A DNA stretch of 32,021 nucleotides from Flavobacteriales bacterium (GCA_026983815.1 JALSTJ010000415.1:1-32021); one strand, 5' to 3'. Shown: positions 8,911 through 18,494, counted from the stretch's first letter. Notes: generated by a model not told the origin, from the sequence alone. Program-made: numbers and translations.

Positions 8911-8954
8911 TTAATAAAAAAAACAATACTCATGAATTTTCATGAGTATTGTTT
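8911..8954 (-). terminator. Rho-independent terminator of the giant adhesin-PorP-OmpA cassette
   Basis: On the minus strand, a perfect 14-bp stem (arms 8941-8954 and 8921-8934) with a 6-base loop is followed by a run of eight T (complement of 8913-8920 region). It starts 20 bases after the OmpA-family stop codon. This separates the cassette from the fibre-like gene downstream. Confidence 0.85.
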
Positions 8955-8973
8955 ATTACAAATTGAAGTTTTA

Positions 8974-10710
8974 TTATTTTTTTGAAGTATCAATAATGAT
9001 AAATTCAGATCTTCTGTTTTGTCTGTGTTCCATTTCGGTACACTTGACGCCATCTTTACATTTATTAACTAATTGAGTTTCTCCATATCCTTTTGCTGTT
9101 ATACGTGCAGGGTCAATTCCACTGTCAATTATATATTTTTTGGTAGCTTGGGCTCTTTTTTCAGAGAGTTTTAAATTAAATTCAGCACTACTTCTGGAGT
9201 CCGTATGTGAACGGATATCAAGTTTTAAATAGGGATATTTTCTAAGAACGGCTATAACCTTTTCCAATTCAATGGCTGCTCTGGGACCAATATCAAATTT
9301 TCCATATTCAAAATATATAGGTTTGAGTTTTAATATTTTACCTAAATCTTTTCCTTTTACAATAACTTCTTTTTTTGGAATGGCTACTTTAATTTTATCT
9401 TGCATTTTTGAGAATAAATCTTTTACATCTCCTTTTTTAATTTCATTGGATTTGTAGAAAACATAAATATCATCTCTACTTTTTTCTTTATTTCTATTGG
9501 AAGCAAAATATCCGTATTTTTCATCTTTACTAATAGCAAAAGAGAAATCATCTTGGGGGGAATTGATTGGTTTTCCAAGATTAAGAATATCACCAATCAT
9601 ACCGTTTTCATCCAAGTCTGCAACAAAAATATCTAAACCTCCATATCCTAATTGACCATCAGATGTAAAATATATTTTGTCTTTAGTTACATAAGGGAAA
9701 TTTTCCCTTTCAGTTGTATTGATTTTAGGTCCTAAATTTTGTGGATAACTATATGAATTATCATCATAGATTTCTACATACCAAATATCTGAATTTCCAA
9801 AAGTTCCGGGCATATCCGAAACAAAATATAATCTTTTGCCATCAGGGCTAAGAGCGGGACTTGTGAAAGTATAATTTTCACTGTTAAATGGAAGTTCTTC
9901 AACGGTTTTCCATTTTCCGTCTATCTTTTCTGCTCTGTAAATTTTGAGTTTGCTGAGATTGGCATCCGAATATTCTGCTTTTTTATAACTATTTCTTGAG
10001 AAATACATAGTTTTTCCATCGGGTGTGATGGTAGCTGAAGATTCATGATATTCTGTATTGATATCACCATCCAAAGGTTTTACTCCTGTAACATCATTGG
10101 GTGCATTGATGGTTGCCTCAAACAAGTCGAAATAAGGTTGTCCGTTTTGCCAATTTTTTTTATATCCGACTGGTGCATGTCCTGCGGATGTAAATATTAA
10201 TTTTTTTCCAAAAATAACGGGGGCAAAATCCGAATATTCCGTGTTTACATTTTTTAAACTATCTATTTTATAACTACTATATTCCAAAGGAATATCATTG
10301 TCATATAAAATATAAGATTTTTTCTTGATTAGATTGGATCGAAATTTATCATCTACCAAGGTGTAGTATTTTTGTAAATATTCATTTCCTTTTTCTTTTT
10401 GTCCGGAAGCTTTAAGACATTGAGCATATCGGAAATAATATTCGGGTTCAGGATTTTCTCCTAATTTAAACAGTTTGTGATACCATTTGAGCGCCTCTTT
10501 ATAATCAGCTGTTTTAAAATAGGAGTCTCCCAATTTTTTATACAAATATCCTGATACATAACCTCTTTTAGCTACTTTTAGATATATATCCCGTGCTTTG
10601 ATATATTCATAACCTTCATATAATTCATCAGCTTTTTTTACTTCTTTTTGTCCAAAGCTCCAAGCAGGAATTATTAAAAATACTATGATGTATAAAATTT
10701 TTTTTCTCAT
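8974..10710 (-). CDS. OmpA-family protein with TPR, PD40 propeller and OmpA C-terminal domains
   Basis: A 578-residue protein. Signal peptide 1-20 (ending WSFG-Q); TPR helices about 24-135; PD40/WD40-like beta-propeller blades about 160-415 (for example ITPDGKTMYFSRN, LSPDGKRLYFVSD, GGLDIFVADLD); OmpA domain about 455-575. The OmpA domain keeps the diaminopimelate-binding Asp503 (SHTDSR) and Arg519 (LSEKRA). This domain order is that of PorE-like proteins that link T9SS outer-membrane parts to peptidoglycan. It is the third gene after the giant adhesin and the PorP/SprF-like gene, 12 bases from the latter, so a role in anchoring the export or display of the giant protein is likely but inferred. 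C551 and C557 in the terminal insertion may form a disulfide. Confidence 0.9.
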   Translation of the reverse strand: MRKKILYIIVFLIIPAWSFGQKEVKKADELYEGYEYIKARDIYLKVAKRGYVSGYLYKKLGDSYFKTADYKEALKWYHKLFKLGENPEPEYYFRYAQCLKASGQKEKGNEYLQKYYTLVDDKFRSNLIKKKSYILYDNDIPLEYSSYKIDSLKNVNTEYSDFAPVIFGKKLIFTSAGHAPVGYKKNWQNGQPYFDLFEATINAPNDVTGVKPLDGDINTEYHESSATITPDGKTMYFSRNSYKKAEYSDANLSKLKIYRAEKIDGKWKTVEELPFNSENYTFTSPALSPDGKRLYFVSDMPGTFGNSDIWYVEIYDDNSYSYPQNLGPKINTTERENFPYVTKDKIYFTSDGQLGYGGLDIFVADLDENGMIGDILNLGKPINSPQDDFSFAISKDEKYGYFASNRNKEKSRDDIYVFYKSNEIKKGDVKDLFSKMQDKIKVAIPKKEVIVKGKDLGKILKLKPIYFEYGKFDIGPRAAIELEKVIAVLRKYPYLKLDIRSHTDSRSSAEFNLKLSEKRAQATKKYIIDSGIDPARITAKGYGETQLVNKCKDGVKCTEMEHRQNRRSEFIIIDTSKK

Positions 10711-10722
10711 ATAACTATGCTT

Positions 10723-11637
10723 TTAAAAGAACCTGGGTGATTGAAAACGGGCACTATTTTCGTCGGTTGATAAATAATATCTGATAAAGCCTTCGTGAGA
10801 ACCATAATTGGTTCTGTAAAAACGACTTTGATCCCAATCGAAAGCATAACCCATATGCAATTTCCTGGTTACATTTACACCTATAAGCAAACTGTATGCC
10901 GAATTGAATCTGTAAGCAATTCCGGTAGTAAGAGTTTCACTCCATTTCATATTGATACTCAATTCGGCTGAAATGGGTAATTGGTCGGAATATCTAATTA
11001 AAAAAGAAGGTTGTAAAATACTTCTCTTAGATAAATTGAAATTATATCCTCCCATAAAATAGGCATGTAAAAGTCTTTTATCTTGTTCGTATTGGTTGTT
11101 TTTATGAATTTTTTGCAAATTTAAATTAGGTGTTGAAATACCCAAATACCAATTCTCTGCATATAAAAATGCTCCTAATCCAACATCAAAATCTATGGCA
11201 TTATAATCTTCTGAAAAAATATTTTCGGAATCTTTGATTAATAGTTTGTTTAGGTCAAATTTGTGATTGTAAATTCCAGCATCTACTCCTAAGGAAAGAA
11301 ATGTAAAATAATCTAATTCTAAATTGTAAGCAAACTGGAATTTTCCAATGATTTTAGAAACGGGACCAGCATCATCTTTGGATAATTCTATTCCAAATGC
11401 TGCTTTTTCCAAAGGATATTGAAATGATAGATTTGTAGTTGTAGGGGCGCCACTTACTCCTACCCATTGGGATCGGTGCAAAAGTGCAACCGATATTTTT
11501 CCATCCACTCCAACATATCCCGGATTAATCCCTCCTTTATTATACATATATTGTGTAAACAAAGGAAAATCTTGAGCTTGAATGCTACTTATTACAAGTA
11601 TTATCAAAAGCAATCCTATGTAAAGTTTTTTATTCAT
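10723..11637 (-). CDS. PorP/SprF-like type IX secretion outer-membrane protein
   Basis: A 304-residue protein with a signal peptide (MNKKLYIGLLLIILVISSIQ, then AQ) followed by the family signature QDFPLFTQYMYNKGGINPGY and RSQWVG. The remainder alternates beta-strands as in an outer-membrane barrel. PorP/SprF-like proteins are needed to export or attach T9SS cargo with type B signals, and are usually encoded next to their cargo, as here. The start was set at 11637: its ATG shares one base with the stop of the giant gene (TAATG), which suggests translational coupling. An in-frame start 39 bases earlier (11676) would lie inside the giant gene and would put 13 polar residues before the signal peptide. 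Family call is firm; cargo pairing is inferred from context. Confidence 0.9.
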   Translation of the reverse strand: MNKKLYIGLLLIILVISSIQAQDFPLFTQYMYNKGGINPGYVGVDGKISVALLHRSQWVGVSGAPTTTNLSFQYPLEKAAFGIELSKDDAGPVSKIIGKFQFAYNLELDYFTFLSLGVDAGIYNHKFDLNKLLIKDSENIFSEDYNAIDFDVGLGAFLYAENWYLGISTPNLNLQKIHKNNQYEQDKRLLHAYFMGGYNFNLSKRSILQPSFLIRYSDQLPISAELSINMKWSETLTTGIAYRFNSAYSLLIGVNVTRKLHMGYAFDWDQSRFYRTNYGSHEGFIRYYLSTDENSARFQSPRFF

Positions 11638-14600
11638 TATTTTAAAATATATAAATAACCGGCTTTGTTTTTCCATTTTCCATCTTCTTTATATTCAAAC
11701 ATATAATAATAAGTTCCGGAAGGCAATTTTTTGCCATTTAATCCAAAACCTTTAAATTTCACATTATTATTATCATAATTTTTGCCTTCCCAAACTTTAT
11801 AATGCCAACGATCCACAATCAATACTTTATTTTCGGGATATTTATCTACATTTTCTATGAACATAAAGTCATTCTTTCCATTTCCATTGGGTGAAATAGC
11901 ATTATAGATTATGATTTCTCTATCATCGGTATCATCTAAATAATCGGGTATTCCATCTGAATCGGTATCAATTGCATCATCGGGTTCATGATTTCCGTTA
12001 TCATCTGCATGTTCATTCAAAGTGAGAATACCATCATCATCATCATCGTTATCTAAATAATTAGGTGTTCCATCCCCATCTGTGTCGTCATTGGTAGGGT
12101 CTCCATCTTGAGGATAATTGTTATGAATGTCTACATCTTCATATATGGTATAAATTCCGTCTCCATCATCATCTATATCCAAGTAGTTGGGTATTCCATC
12201 ATTATCGGTATCCAAGGCATCATCGGGATACCCATTGGTATTGTCGTCAGGATGTTCATCGGCAGTTAATACCGCATCATTATCATCATCGGTATCCAGA
12301 TAGTCAAGAATTGAATCACTATCGGAATCTTGATAAGAATAGTTGATAGTTCCGCTATCTGGAGAGGTTTCCAAGGAATCGGGCATTCCGTTATTTCCAA
12401 CGGTTCCATCATCCGTTCCGTCCATATTGGCATCGGTTGCGGCAGTTTGACCGGATTCTACAATATCGAACAAACCATCGTTATCGGAATCCAAATCAAA
12501 ATGATTTGGAATGCCATCTCCATCGGTATCAAAACCGGGTTCTATTTGGTTGTTGTCATCTCCTATAGTATTATCATTGTCATCATCATCCAAATATGCA
12601 GGAACATAATCATTATCATTATCTGCGGAAGGATTTACACCACCGGCTTCATCTATATCGGGTATTCCATCATTATCATCGTCAATATCTGTATAATCGG
12701 GTATTCCATCTTGATCATTGTCTTCCATGTGATCATCCAAATAATCAGGAATTCCATCATGATCGGTATCCCAAGCATCTTCGGGTTCATGATTTCCATT
12801 GTCATCGGGATGTTCGTTGATAGTTAGAATGCCATCATTGTCATCATCATCATCTAAATAGTTGGGAATTCCGTCCCCATCGGTATCATCATTGGTGGGG
12901 TTACCATCTTGCGGATAATTATTGGGTAATTCGATATCTTCAAAATCGGTATAAATACCATCACCATCATCATCTCTATCCAAGAAATTGGGACTGGCGT
13001 CGTTATCGGTATCCAAGGCATCATCGGGATATCCATTGGTATTATCATCCGGATGTTCATCGGTAGTAGGAATATGGTCATTATCGTCATCAGTATCCAG
13101 AAAATCAGGATTTCCATCATTATCAGTATCTTGTAAAGTAAAAATCAAGGAGCCACTATCGGCAGGGTTTTCCAAATCATCAACTAATCCGTTGGTTCCT
13201 ACATTTCCTTCGAGTTTTCCATCCATATCAGCATCAGTTCCCACTGGAATGGAAAGTCGACCGGACTCTGCGGTGTCCCAGACTCCATCATTATCGGAAT
13301 CGTAATCTAAGAAGTTGGGAATATTGTCGCCGTCAAAATCATATGCAGGTTCTACAATGCCATTATCATTTCCTATTGCAGGATCCGAGTCATCGTCATC
13401 CATGAATACAGGAATGTTATCTCCATCGTCATCGGTTAGAGGATCAATTCCACCTGATTCATCTATATCGGGGATACCATCATTATCATCATCTATATCT
13501 ACGTTATCCAAAATTCCGTCATTGTCATAATCATTTCCATCCAAATAATCAGGGATACCATCATTATCAGAATCCCAAGCATCTTCGGGTTCATGGTTTC
13601 CATTGTCATCGGGATGTTCATTAATTGTTAATATTCCATCATTATCATCATCGGTATCCAAATAGTTGGGTATACCATCATCATCAGTATCGTCGTTGGT
13701 AGGATCTCCATCTTGAGGATATGTATTTGGTAAAGCAATATCTTCGAAATCGGTGTAGATTCCATCGCCATCGTCATCACGGTCATGATAGTTAGGATCT
13801 CCGTTGCTATCGGTATCCAGAGCATCATCGGGGTATCCATTTCCATTATCATCCGGATGTTCATTGATGGTGGGAATATGGTCATTATCGTCGTCGAAAT
13901 CCAAGAAATCATCTGAAGTGTCATTATCCCAATCCATTATAGAGTAGTTAATGTTTCCACTATCCGGTGTGGTTTCCAAAATATCTGCCAAACCATTGGT
14001 TCCGACATTGTCATCCAATTGACCATCAAAATTTGCATCAGTTGCCACAGTTTGACCGGATTCTGTTAAATCATATAATCCATCACCATCGGAGTCAAGA
14101 TCTAAATGATTGGCAATACCGTCATTATCCAGATCCCATGCTGCTTCTACAGTTCCGTTATCGTTTCCAATACTATTGTCATTATCATTATCATCTAGAT
14201 ATACGGGTACGCCGTCATTGTCGTTATCAACAAAAGGATTTTGCCCATTATATTCTCTTGTATCCGGAATTCCATCGTTATCATCATCTAAATCGGTACT
14301 ATCTGGAATACCGTCTCCATCGCTATCTATACCATCAATATTATCAAGATAATCCGGTGTTCCATCATTATCGGAATCCCAAGCATCTTCAGGTTCATGG
14401 TTGCCGTTATCATCGGGGTGTTCAAAGGCGGTATCTATTCCATCATTATCATCATCGGTATCTAAATAATTAGGAATTCCATCTCCGTCGGTATCGTCAT
14501 TAGTGGGATCACCGTCTTGAGGATAATTGTTGGGTAGTGCAATGTCTTCGAAATCGCTATAAATACCATCTCCATCATCATCTCTATCGATGTAATTAGG

Positions 14601-17600
14601 GTTCCCGTCATTGTCAGTATCCAAGGCATCATCGGGGTAACCATTATGGTTGTTATCCGGTTGTTCTCCTGTGGTAGGTATATGATCATCATCATCATCA
14701 GTGTCCAAGAAATTATAGTAACTATCATTATCGGTATTAATTAATGTATAATTGATAGTTCCGCTATCCGGAGAAGTTTCTACATTATCTACCAATCCAT
14801 TACTTCCGACACTGCCTTCTAAAATTCCATCGGAATTTGTATCGGTTCCTGTTGTTTGTCCGGATTCTGCAGCATCAAAAAGTCCGTCGCCATCAGAATC
14901 TTTATCAAAATGATTGGGGACCCCATCGCCGTCAATATCAAAGGCGGGCTCAATTTGTCCATTATTATCACCTATGGTATTATCGTTGTCATCATCATCT
15001 AAATAAACGGGAACACCATCGTTGTCTGCGTCTGTTAAGGGATCAATACCGCCTGACTCATCCGTGTCCGGAATTCCATCATTGTCATCATCTATATCTA
15101 TACTATCGGCAATGCCATCATTGTCATGGTCATCAGCCACATTATCATAAAAGTCAAGATAATTTGGTGTTCCATCACCATCAGAATCCAGGGCATCATC
15201 GGGGATATGGTTTCCATCATCATCAGGATGTTCGTTTATGGTTAAAATACCGTCATTATCATCATCATTATCCAAATAATTTGGGATACCGTCAAGGTCG
15301 GTATCGTCATTCATAGGATTTCCATCAACAGGAAAATTGTTGGGTAATTGTATGTCTTCAAAATTGGTATAAATACCATCGCCATCATCATCTCTGTCGA
15401 GATAGTTTGGTATTCCATCACCATCAGTATCTAAAGCATCATCGGGATATCCATTGGAATTATCATCGGGATGTTCATTCATAGTCAATACATGGTCATT
15501 ATCATCATCTCGATCCAGAAAATCATTAAAGAAATCGCTATCTGTATTTTGCAAAGTATAATTGATAGTTCCACTGTCCGGAGAAGTTTCTACATTATCT
15601 ACCAATCCGTTTGTTCCAACACTTCCTTCTAAGATTCCATCGGAATTGGTATCTGTTCCGGTAGTTTGTCCGGATTCTACTGCATCAAGAATTCCATCAT
15701 TATCAGAGTCTAAATCGAAATGGTTAGGAATTCCATCATTATCAATATCATATAATGGTTCGATTTGTCCATTGGCGTCGCCAACGGAATTATCATTATC
15801 ATTATCGTCTAAATATAAAGGAACTCCATCGCCATCAGCATCAGTAAGAGGATCCATTCCATTGGATTCATCTACATCTGGAATACCGTCATTATCATCA
15901 TCAATATCTACATTGTCATCAATTCCATCATTATCATGGTCATTGGGATTAATATCATAAGGGTCTAAGTAATTTGGTGTTCCATCATTGTCATCATCAA
16001 TGGCATCTTCGGGTTCATGGTTTCCGTTATCATCCGGATGTTCATCAATTGTTAATGTGCCGTCATTATCATCATCATTATCTAAATAATTGGGAATTCC
16101 ATCTAAATCGGTATCATCATTCATGGGATTACCATCTTGAGGATAGTTGTTGGGTAAAGCAATATCTTCAAAATCGGTATAAATTCCATCGCCATCATCA
16201 TCTCTATCCAAATAATTGGGTATTCCGTCAAAATCCGTATGCAGGGCATCTTCGGGATATCCATTATGATTATCATCGGCATGTTCGTTGGAGGTGAGAA
16301 CATGATCATTATCATCATCGCGATCTAAGAAATCAGAGAATAGGTCATTATCGGTATTTTGTATCGTATAATTTATTGTTCCGGAATCGGGGGAAGTTTC
16401 TACTTCATCTGCCAAACCATTAGCGCCAACATTTCCATCCAGCATTCCATTCATATCGGCATCTGTTCCGACAGGAACGGTAAGTCTTCCGGATTCAGCT
16501 GTATCCCACAATCCGTCTCCATCTGAATCTAAATCGAAATGATTGGGAATTCCGTCATTATCAATATCATAAAGAGGTTCTATTTGTCCATTATCATTTC
16601 CGATGGTATTGTCATTGTCGTTATCATCGAGATAAACGGGTACACCATCATTATCTGCATCGGTTAGGGGGTCTATTCCGTTAGATTCATCAGTATCCGG
16701 TATTCCGTCGTTATCGTCATCCAAATCTACATTATCTTCTATTCCATCATTATCATGATCATTAGGATTTGTAATATGATCTAGATAGTCGGGTGTTCCA
16801 TCGCCATCTGTGTCCAGTGCATCTTCGGGTTCATGGTTTCCGTTATCATCGGGGTGTTCGTTAATGGTAAGTGTTCCATCATTATCATCATCTTCATCGA
16901 GATAATTGGGTATACCGTCATTATCGGTATCGTCATTTTGGGGGTTCCCATCTTGAGGATAATTATTTGGGAGGGCAATATCTTCATAGACTGTATAAAT
17001 TCCATCGCCATCATCATCCGGATCGAGATAATTATAAATGGTATCATTATCGGTATCTAAACCATCATCTGGATATCCGTTCCCATTATCATCTGGATGT
17101 TCATTTATAGTCGGAATTGAATCATTGTCATCATCTTTATCTAGATAATCGGGATTGGAGTCTGAATCGGTATCTTGAATGGTATAATTGATAACGCCAC
17201 TATCAGTAACTGTTTCTACTTCGTCGCAAAGTCCATTAGTTCCAAAGGGACCTTCAAGGTATCCATCATGGTTTACATCATTTCCGGATGTTCTGCCGGA
17301 TTCAGCTGCATCATATAATCCATCACCATCCGAATCCAAATCAAAATGATTGGGGATTCCATCCAGGTCAAAATCAAAAGCGGGTTCTACAAAGTTGTTA
17401 TTATCTCCAATAGAATTATTATTATCATCATCATCCAGATAAACAGGAACACCATCGCCATCGGCATCGGTTAGAGGATCGATTCCCCCACTTTCAATAA
17501 CATCAGGAATCCCGTCATTATCATCATCAATATCAATATTATCTCGGATTCCATCATTATCATGGTCAAGTGGATCATTAACGGGATCGAGATAATCGGG

Positions 17601-18494
17601 TGTTCCATCGCCGTCGGCATCAGTAGCATCTTCCGGGATACCATTATTATTGTCGTCAGGATGTTCATCTGAGGTTAATATTCCGTCATTATCATCATCA
17701 TTGTCCAGATAATTAGGAATCCCGTCGGCATCGGTGTCATCGTTCATTGGGTTTCCGTCCTGTGGAAAGTTATTGGGCAAGGCAATATCTTCCCAGCGTG
17801 TATCAATACCATCTCCATCGTCGTCGGGATCGCGATAATTTGGTAATCCACCGCCATCGGTATCCAATGCATCGTCAGGGTATCCGTTTCCATTGTTATC
17901 GGGTTGTTCGTTTTCAGTTAAAACCAAATCGTTATCATCATCTATATCGAGAAAATCGGGGATTGTATCTGTGAAAGCACCAAACTGGTCTGTATTTTGT
18001 AAAGTATAATTGATTTGTCCGGTATTATTTCCAAGTTCCACATCATCAATTAGACCATTGGGACCGACATTTCCCTCCAATTGTCCGTTCGTATCTGAAT
18101 CTATACCCGATGTTCTACCGGATTCAGCAGCATCCCATAAACCGTCATTATCGGAATCCAGATCCAAAAAATTGGGTGTACCATCACCATCAACATCGAA
18201 ACCGGGTTCAATTTGTCCGTTGGCATCTCCTACGTTAAAGTTGTTATCATCATCATCTAGATAAACGGGAATTCCATCGTGGTCTGCATCTGTAAGTGGA
18301 TCGATTCCATTACCTTCATCAACGTCTAAAATTCCATCATTATCGTCATCAATATCAATATCATCTGTTATTCCATCGCCATCCGAATCATTAAAAGTGA
18401 TAGTAAAAGGACTTTTAAATGAATGAATATTGGTTGTAAATCCTTGATTTACAATTAATAACAGAAGTGAAATAAAAAAATAAGTTTTTTTCAC
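11637..18494 (-). CDS. Giant Asp-rich repeat surface protein with T9SS type B (gliding motility-associated) C-terminal domain
   Basis: A 2285-residue protein that starts with GTG; no ATG is available upstream in frame. Residues 1-21 are a signal peptide. Residues about 36-2190 are eight super-repeats of 265-274 residues, packed with thrombospondin type 3-like calcium-binding motifs (D-x-D-x-D-G-x-x-D, as DIDDDNDGIPD). The last 95 residues (2191-2285) are a T9SS type B/CHU_C domain: YNAISPNGNGKNDF, then VDRWHYKVWEG, and the Gly/Tyr-rich end PSGTYYYMFEYKEDG. The protein is expected to be exported by T9SS and displayed as a long Ca2+-stiffened filament, like SprB-type adhesins. Adhesion or gliding is inferred; no binding domain is visible. 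PorP/SprF and OmpA partners follow in the same operon. rny lies 60 bases upstream with no strong promoter or terminator between. Confidence 0.9.
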   Translation of the reverse strand: MKKTYFFISLLLLIVNQGFTTNIHSFKSPFTITFNDSDGDGITDDIDIDDDNDGILDVDEGNGIDPLTDADHDGIPVYLDDDDNNFNVGDANGQIEPGFDVDGDGTPNFLDLDSDNDGLWDAAESGRTSGIDSDTNGQLEGNVGPNGLIDDVELGNNTGQINYTLQNTDQFGAFTDTIPDFLDIDDDNDLVLTENEQPDNNGNGYPDDALDTDGGGLPNYRDPDDDGDGIDTRWEDIALPNNFPQDGNPMNDDTDADGIPNYLDNDDDNDGILTSDEHPDDNNNGIPEDATDADGDGTPDYLDPVNDPLDHDNDGIRDNIDIDDDNDGIPDVIESGGIDPLTDADGDGVPVYLDDDDNNNSIGDNNNFVEPAFDFDLDGIPNHFDLDSDGDGLYDAAESGRTSGNDVNHDGYLEGPFGTNGLCDEVETVTDSGVINYTIQDTDSDSNPDYLDKDDDNDSIPTINEHPDDNGNGYPDDGLDTDNDTIYNYLDPDDDGDGIYTVYEDIALPNNYPQDGNPQNDDTDNDGIPNYLDEDDDNDGTLTINEHPDDNGNHEPEDALDTDGDGTPDYLDHITNPNDHDNDGIEDNVDLDDDNDGIPDTDESNGIDPLTDADNDGVPVYLDDNDNDNTIGNDNGQIEPLYDIDNDGIPNHFDLDSDGDGLWDTAESGRLTVPVGTDADMNGMLDGNVGANGLADEVETSPDSGTINYTIQNTDNDLFSDFLDRDDDNDHVLTSNEHADDNHNGYPEDALHTDFDGIPNYLDRDDDGDGIYTDFEDIALPNNYPQDGNPMNDDTDLDGIPNYLDNDDDNDGTLTIDEHPDDNGNHEPEDAIDDDNDGTPNYLDPYDINPNDHDNDGIDDNVDIDDDNDGIPDVDESNGMDPLTDADGDGVPLYLDDNDNDNSVGDANGQIEPLYDIDNDGIPNHFDLDSDNDGILDAVESGQTTGTDTNSDGILEGSVGTNGLVDNVETSPDSGTINYTLQNTDSDFFNDFLDRDDDNDHVLTMNEHPDDNSNGYPDDALDTDGDGIPNYLDRDDDGDGIYTNFEDIQLPNNFPVDGNPMNDDTDLDGIPNYLDNDDDNDGILTINEHPDDDGNHIPDDALDSDGDGTPNYLDFYDNVADDHDNDGIADSIDIDDDNDGIPDTDESGGIDPLTDADNDGVPVYLDDDDNDNTIGDNNGQIEPAFDIDGDGVPNHFDKDSDGDGLFDAAESGQTTGTDTNSDGILEGSVGSNGLVDNVETSPDSGTINYTLINTDNDSYYNFLDTDDDDDHIPTTGEQPDNNHNGYPDDALDTDNDGNPNYIDRDDDGDGIYSDFEDIALPNNYPQDGDPTNDDTDGDGIPNYLDTDDDNDGIDTAFEHPDDNGNHEPEDAWDSDNDGTPDYLDNIDGIDSDGDGIPDSTDLDDDNDGIPDTREYNGQNPFVDNDNDGVPVYLDDNDNDNSIGNDNGTVEAAWDLDNDGIANHLDLDSDGDGLYDLTESGQTVATDANFDGQLDDNVGTNGLADILETTPDSGNINYSIMDWDNDTSDDFLDFDDDNDHIPTINEHPDDNGNGYPDDALDTDSNGDPNYHDRDDDGDGIYTDFEDIALPNTYPQDGDPTNDDTDDDGIPNYLDTDDDNDGILTINEHPDDNGNHEPEDAWDSDNDGIPDYLDGNDYDNDGILDNVDIDDDNDGIPDIDESGGIDPLTDDDGDNIPVFMDDDDSDPAIGNDNGIVEPAYDFDGDNIPNFLDYDSDNDGVWDTAESGRLSIPVGTDADMDGKLEGNVGTNGLVDDLENPADSGSLIFTLQDTDNDGNPDFLDTDDDNDHIPTTDEHPDDNTNGYPDDALDTDNDASPNFLDRDDDGDGIYTDFEDIELPNNYPQDGNPTNDDTDGDGIPNYLDDDDDNDGILTINEHPDDNGNHEPEDAWDTDHDGIPDYLDDHMEDNDQDGIPDYTDIDDDNDGIPDIDEAGGVNPSADNDNDYVPAYLDDDDNDNTIGDDNNQIEPGFDTDGDGIPNHFDLDSDNDGLFDIVESGQTAATDANMDGTDDGTVGNNGMPDSLETSPDSGTINYSYQDSDSDSILDYLDTDDDNDAVLTADEHPDDNTNGYPDDALDTDNDGIPNYLDIDDDGDGIYTIYEDVDIHNNYPQDGDPTNDDTDGDGTPNYLDNDDDDDGILTLNEHADDNGNHEPDDAIDTDSDGIPDYLDDTDDREIIIYNAISPNGNGKNDFMFIENVDKYPENKVLIVDRWHYKVWEGKNYDNNNVKFKGFGLNGKKLPSGTYYYMFEYKEDGKWKNKAGYLYILK
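11925..18389 (-). repeat. Eight coding super-repeats of about 0.8 kb in the giant surface protein
   Basis: Each unit starts with D-x-D-x-D-G-I-x-D-x-x-D-I-D-D-D-N-D-G. Units (N- to C-terminal): 17568-18389, 16761-17567, 15942-16760, 15132-15941, 14328-15131, 13533-14327, 12723-13532, 11925-12722, that is 274, 269, 273, 270, 268, 265, 270 and 266 residues. Within each, the order of landmarks is constant: DPLTDAD..VPVYLDDDD, then NHFDLDSD.DGL..ESG, then VG.NGL..E..DSG.INYT, then NEHPDDN.NGYPDDALDTD, then DRDDDGDGIY..FEDI.LPNN.P.DG, then NEHPDDNGNHEPEDA. The INYT-type landmark falls at 18003, 17181, 16365, 15555, 14745, 13941, 13137 and 12336. The DNA also holds many short (ATC)n runs from the Asp codons. 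Confidence 0.9.

Noticed and set aside
12330..18264. Several open frames on the plus strand and in other minus frames inside the giant gene (for example 12330-12827, 13967-14473, 14837-15316)
   Set aside because: They are out-of-frame readings of Asp/Asn-rich repeat codons; their products are monotonous (Ile/Met, His/Tyr or Ser/Pro runs) and none has a start region or known motif.
11925..18389. Apparent decreasing repeat length from N- to C-terminus of the giant protein (INYT landmark spacings 274, 272, 270, 270, 268, 268, 267 residues)
   Set aside because: The trend vanishes when units are measured start to start (274, 269, 273, 270, 268, 265, 270, 266), so it depends on the landmark chosen.
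11925..18389. Regular DNA repeats that could be taken for a CRISPR or satellite array
   Set aside because: The repeat period is about 0.8 kb with inner coding modules, all in one open frame; there are no short identical repeats with unique spacers.
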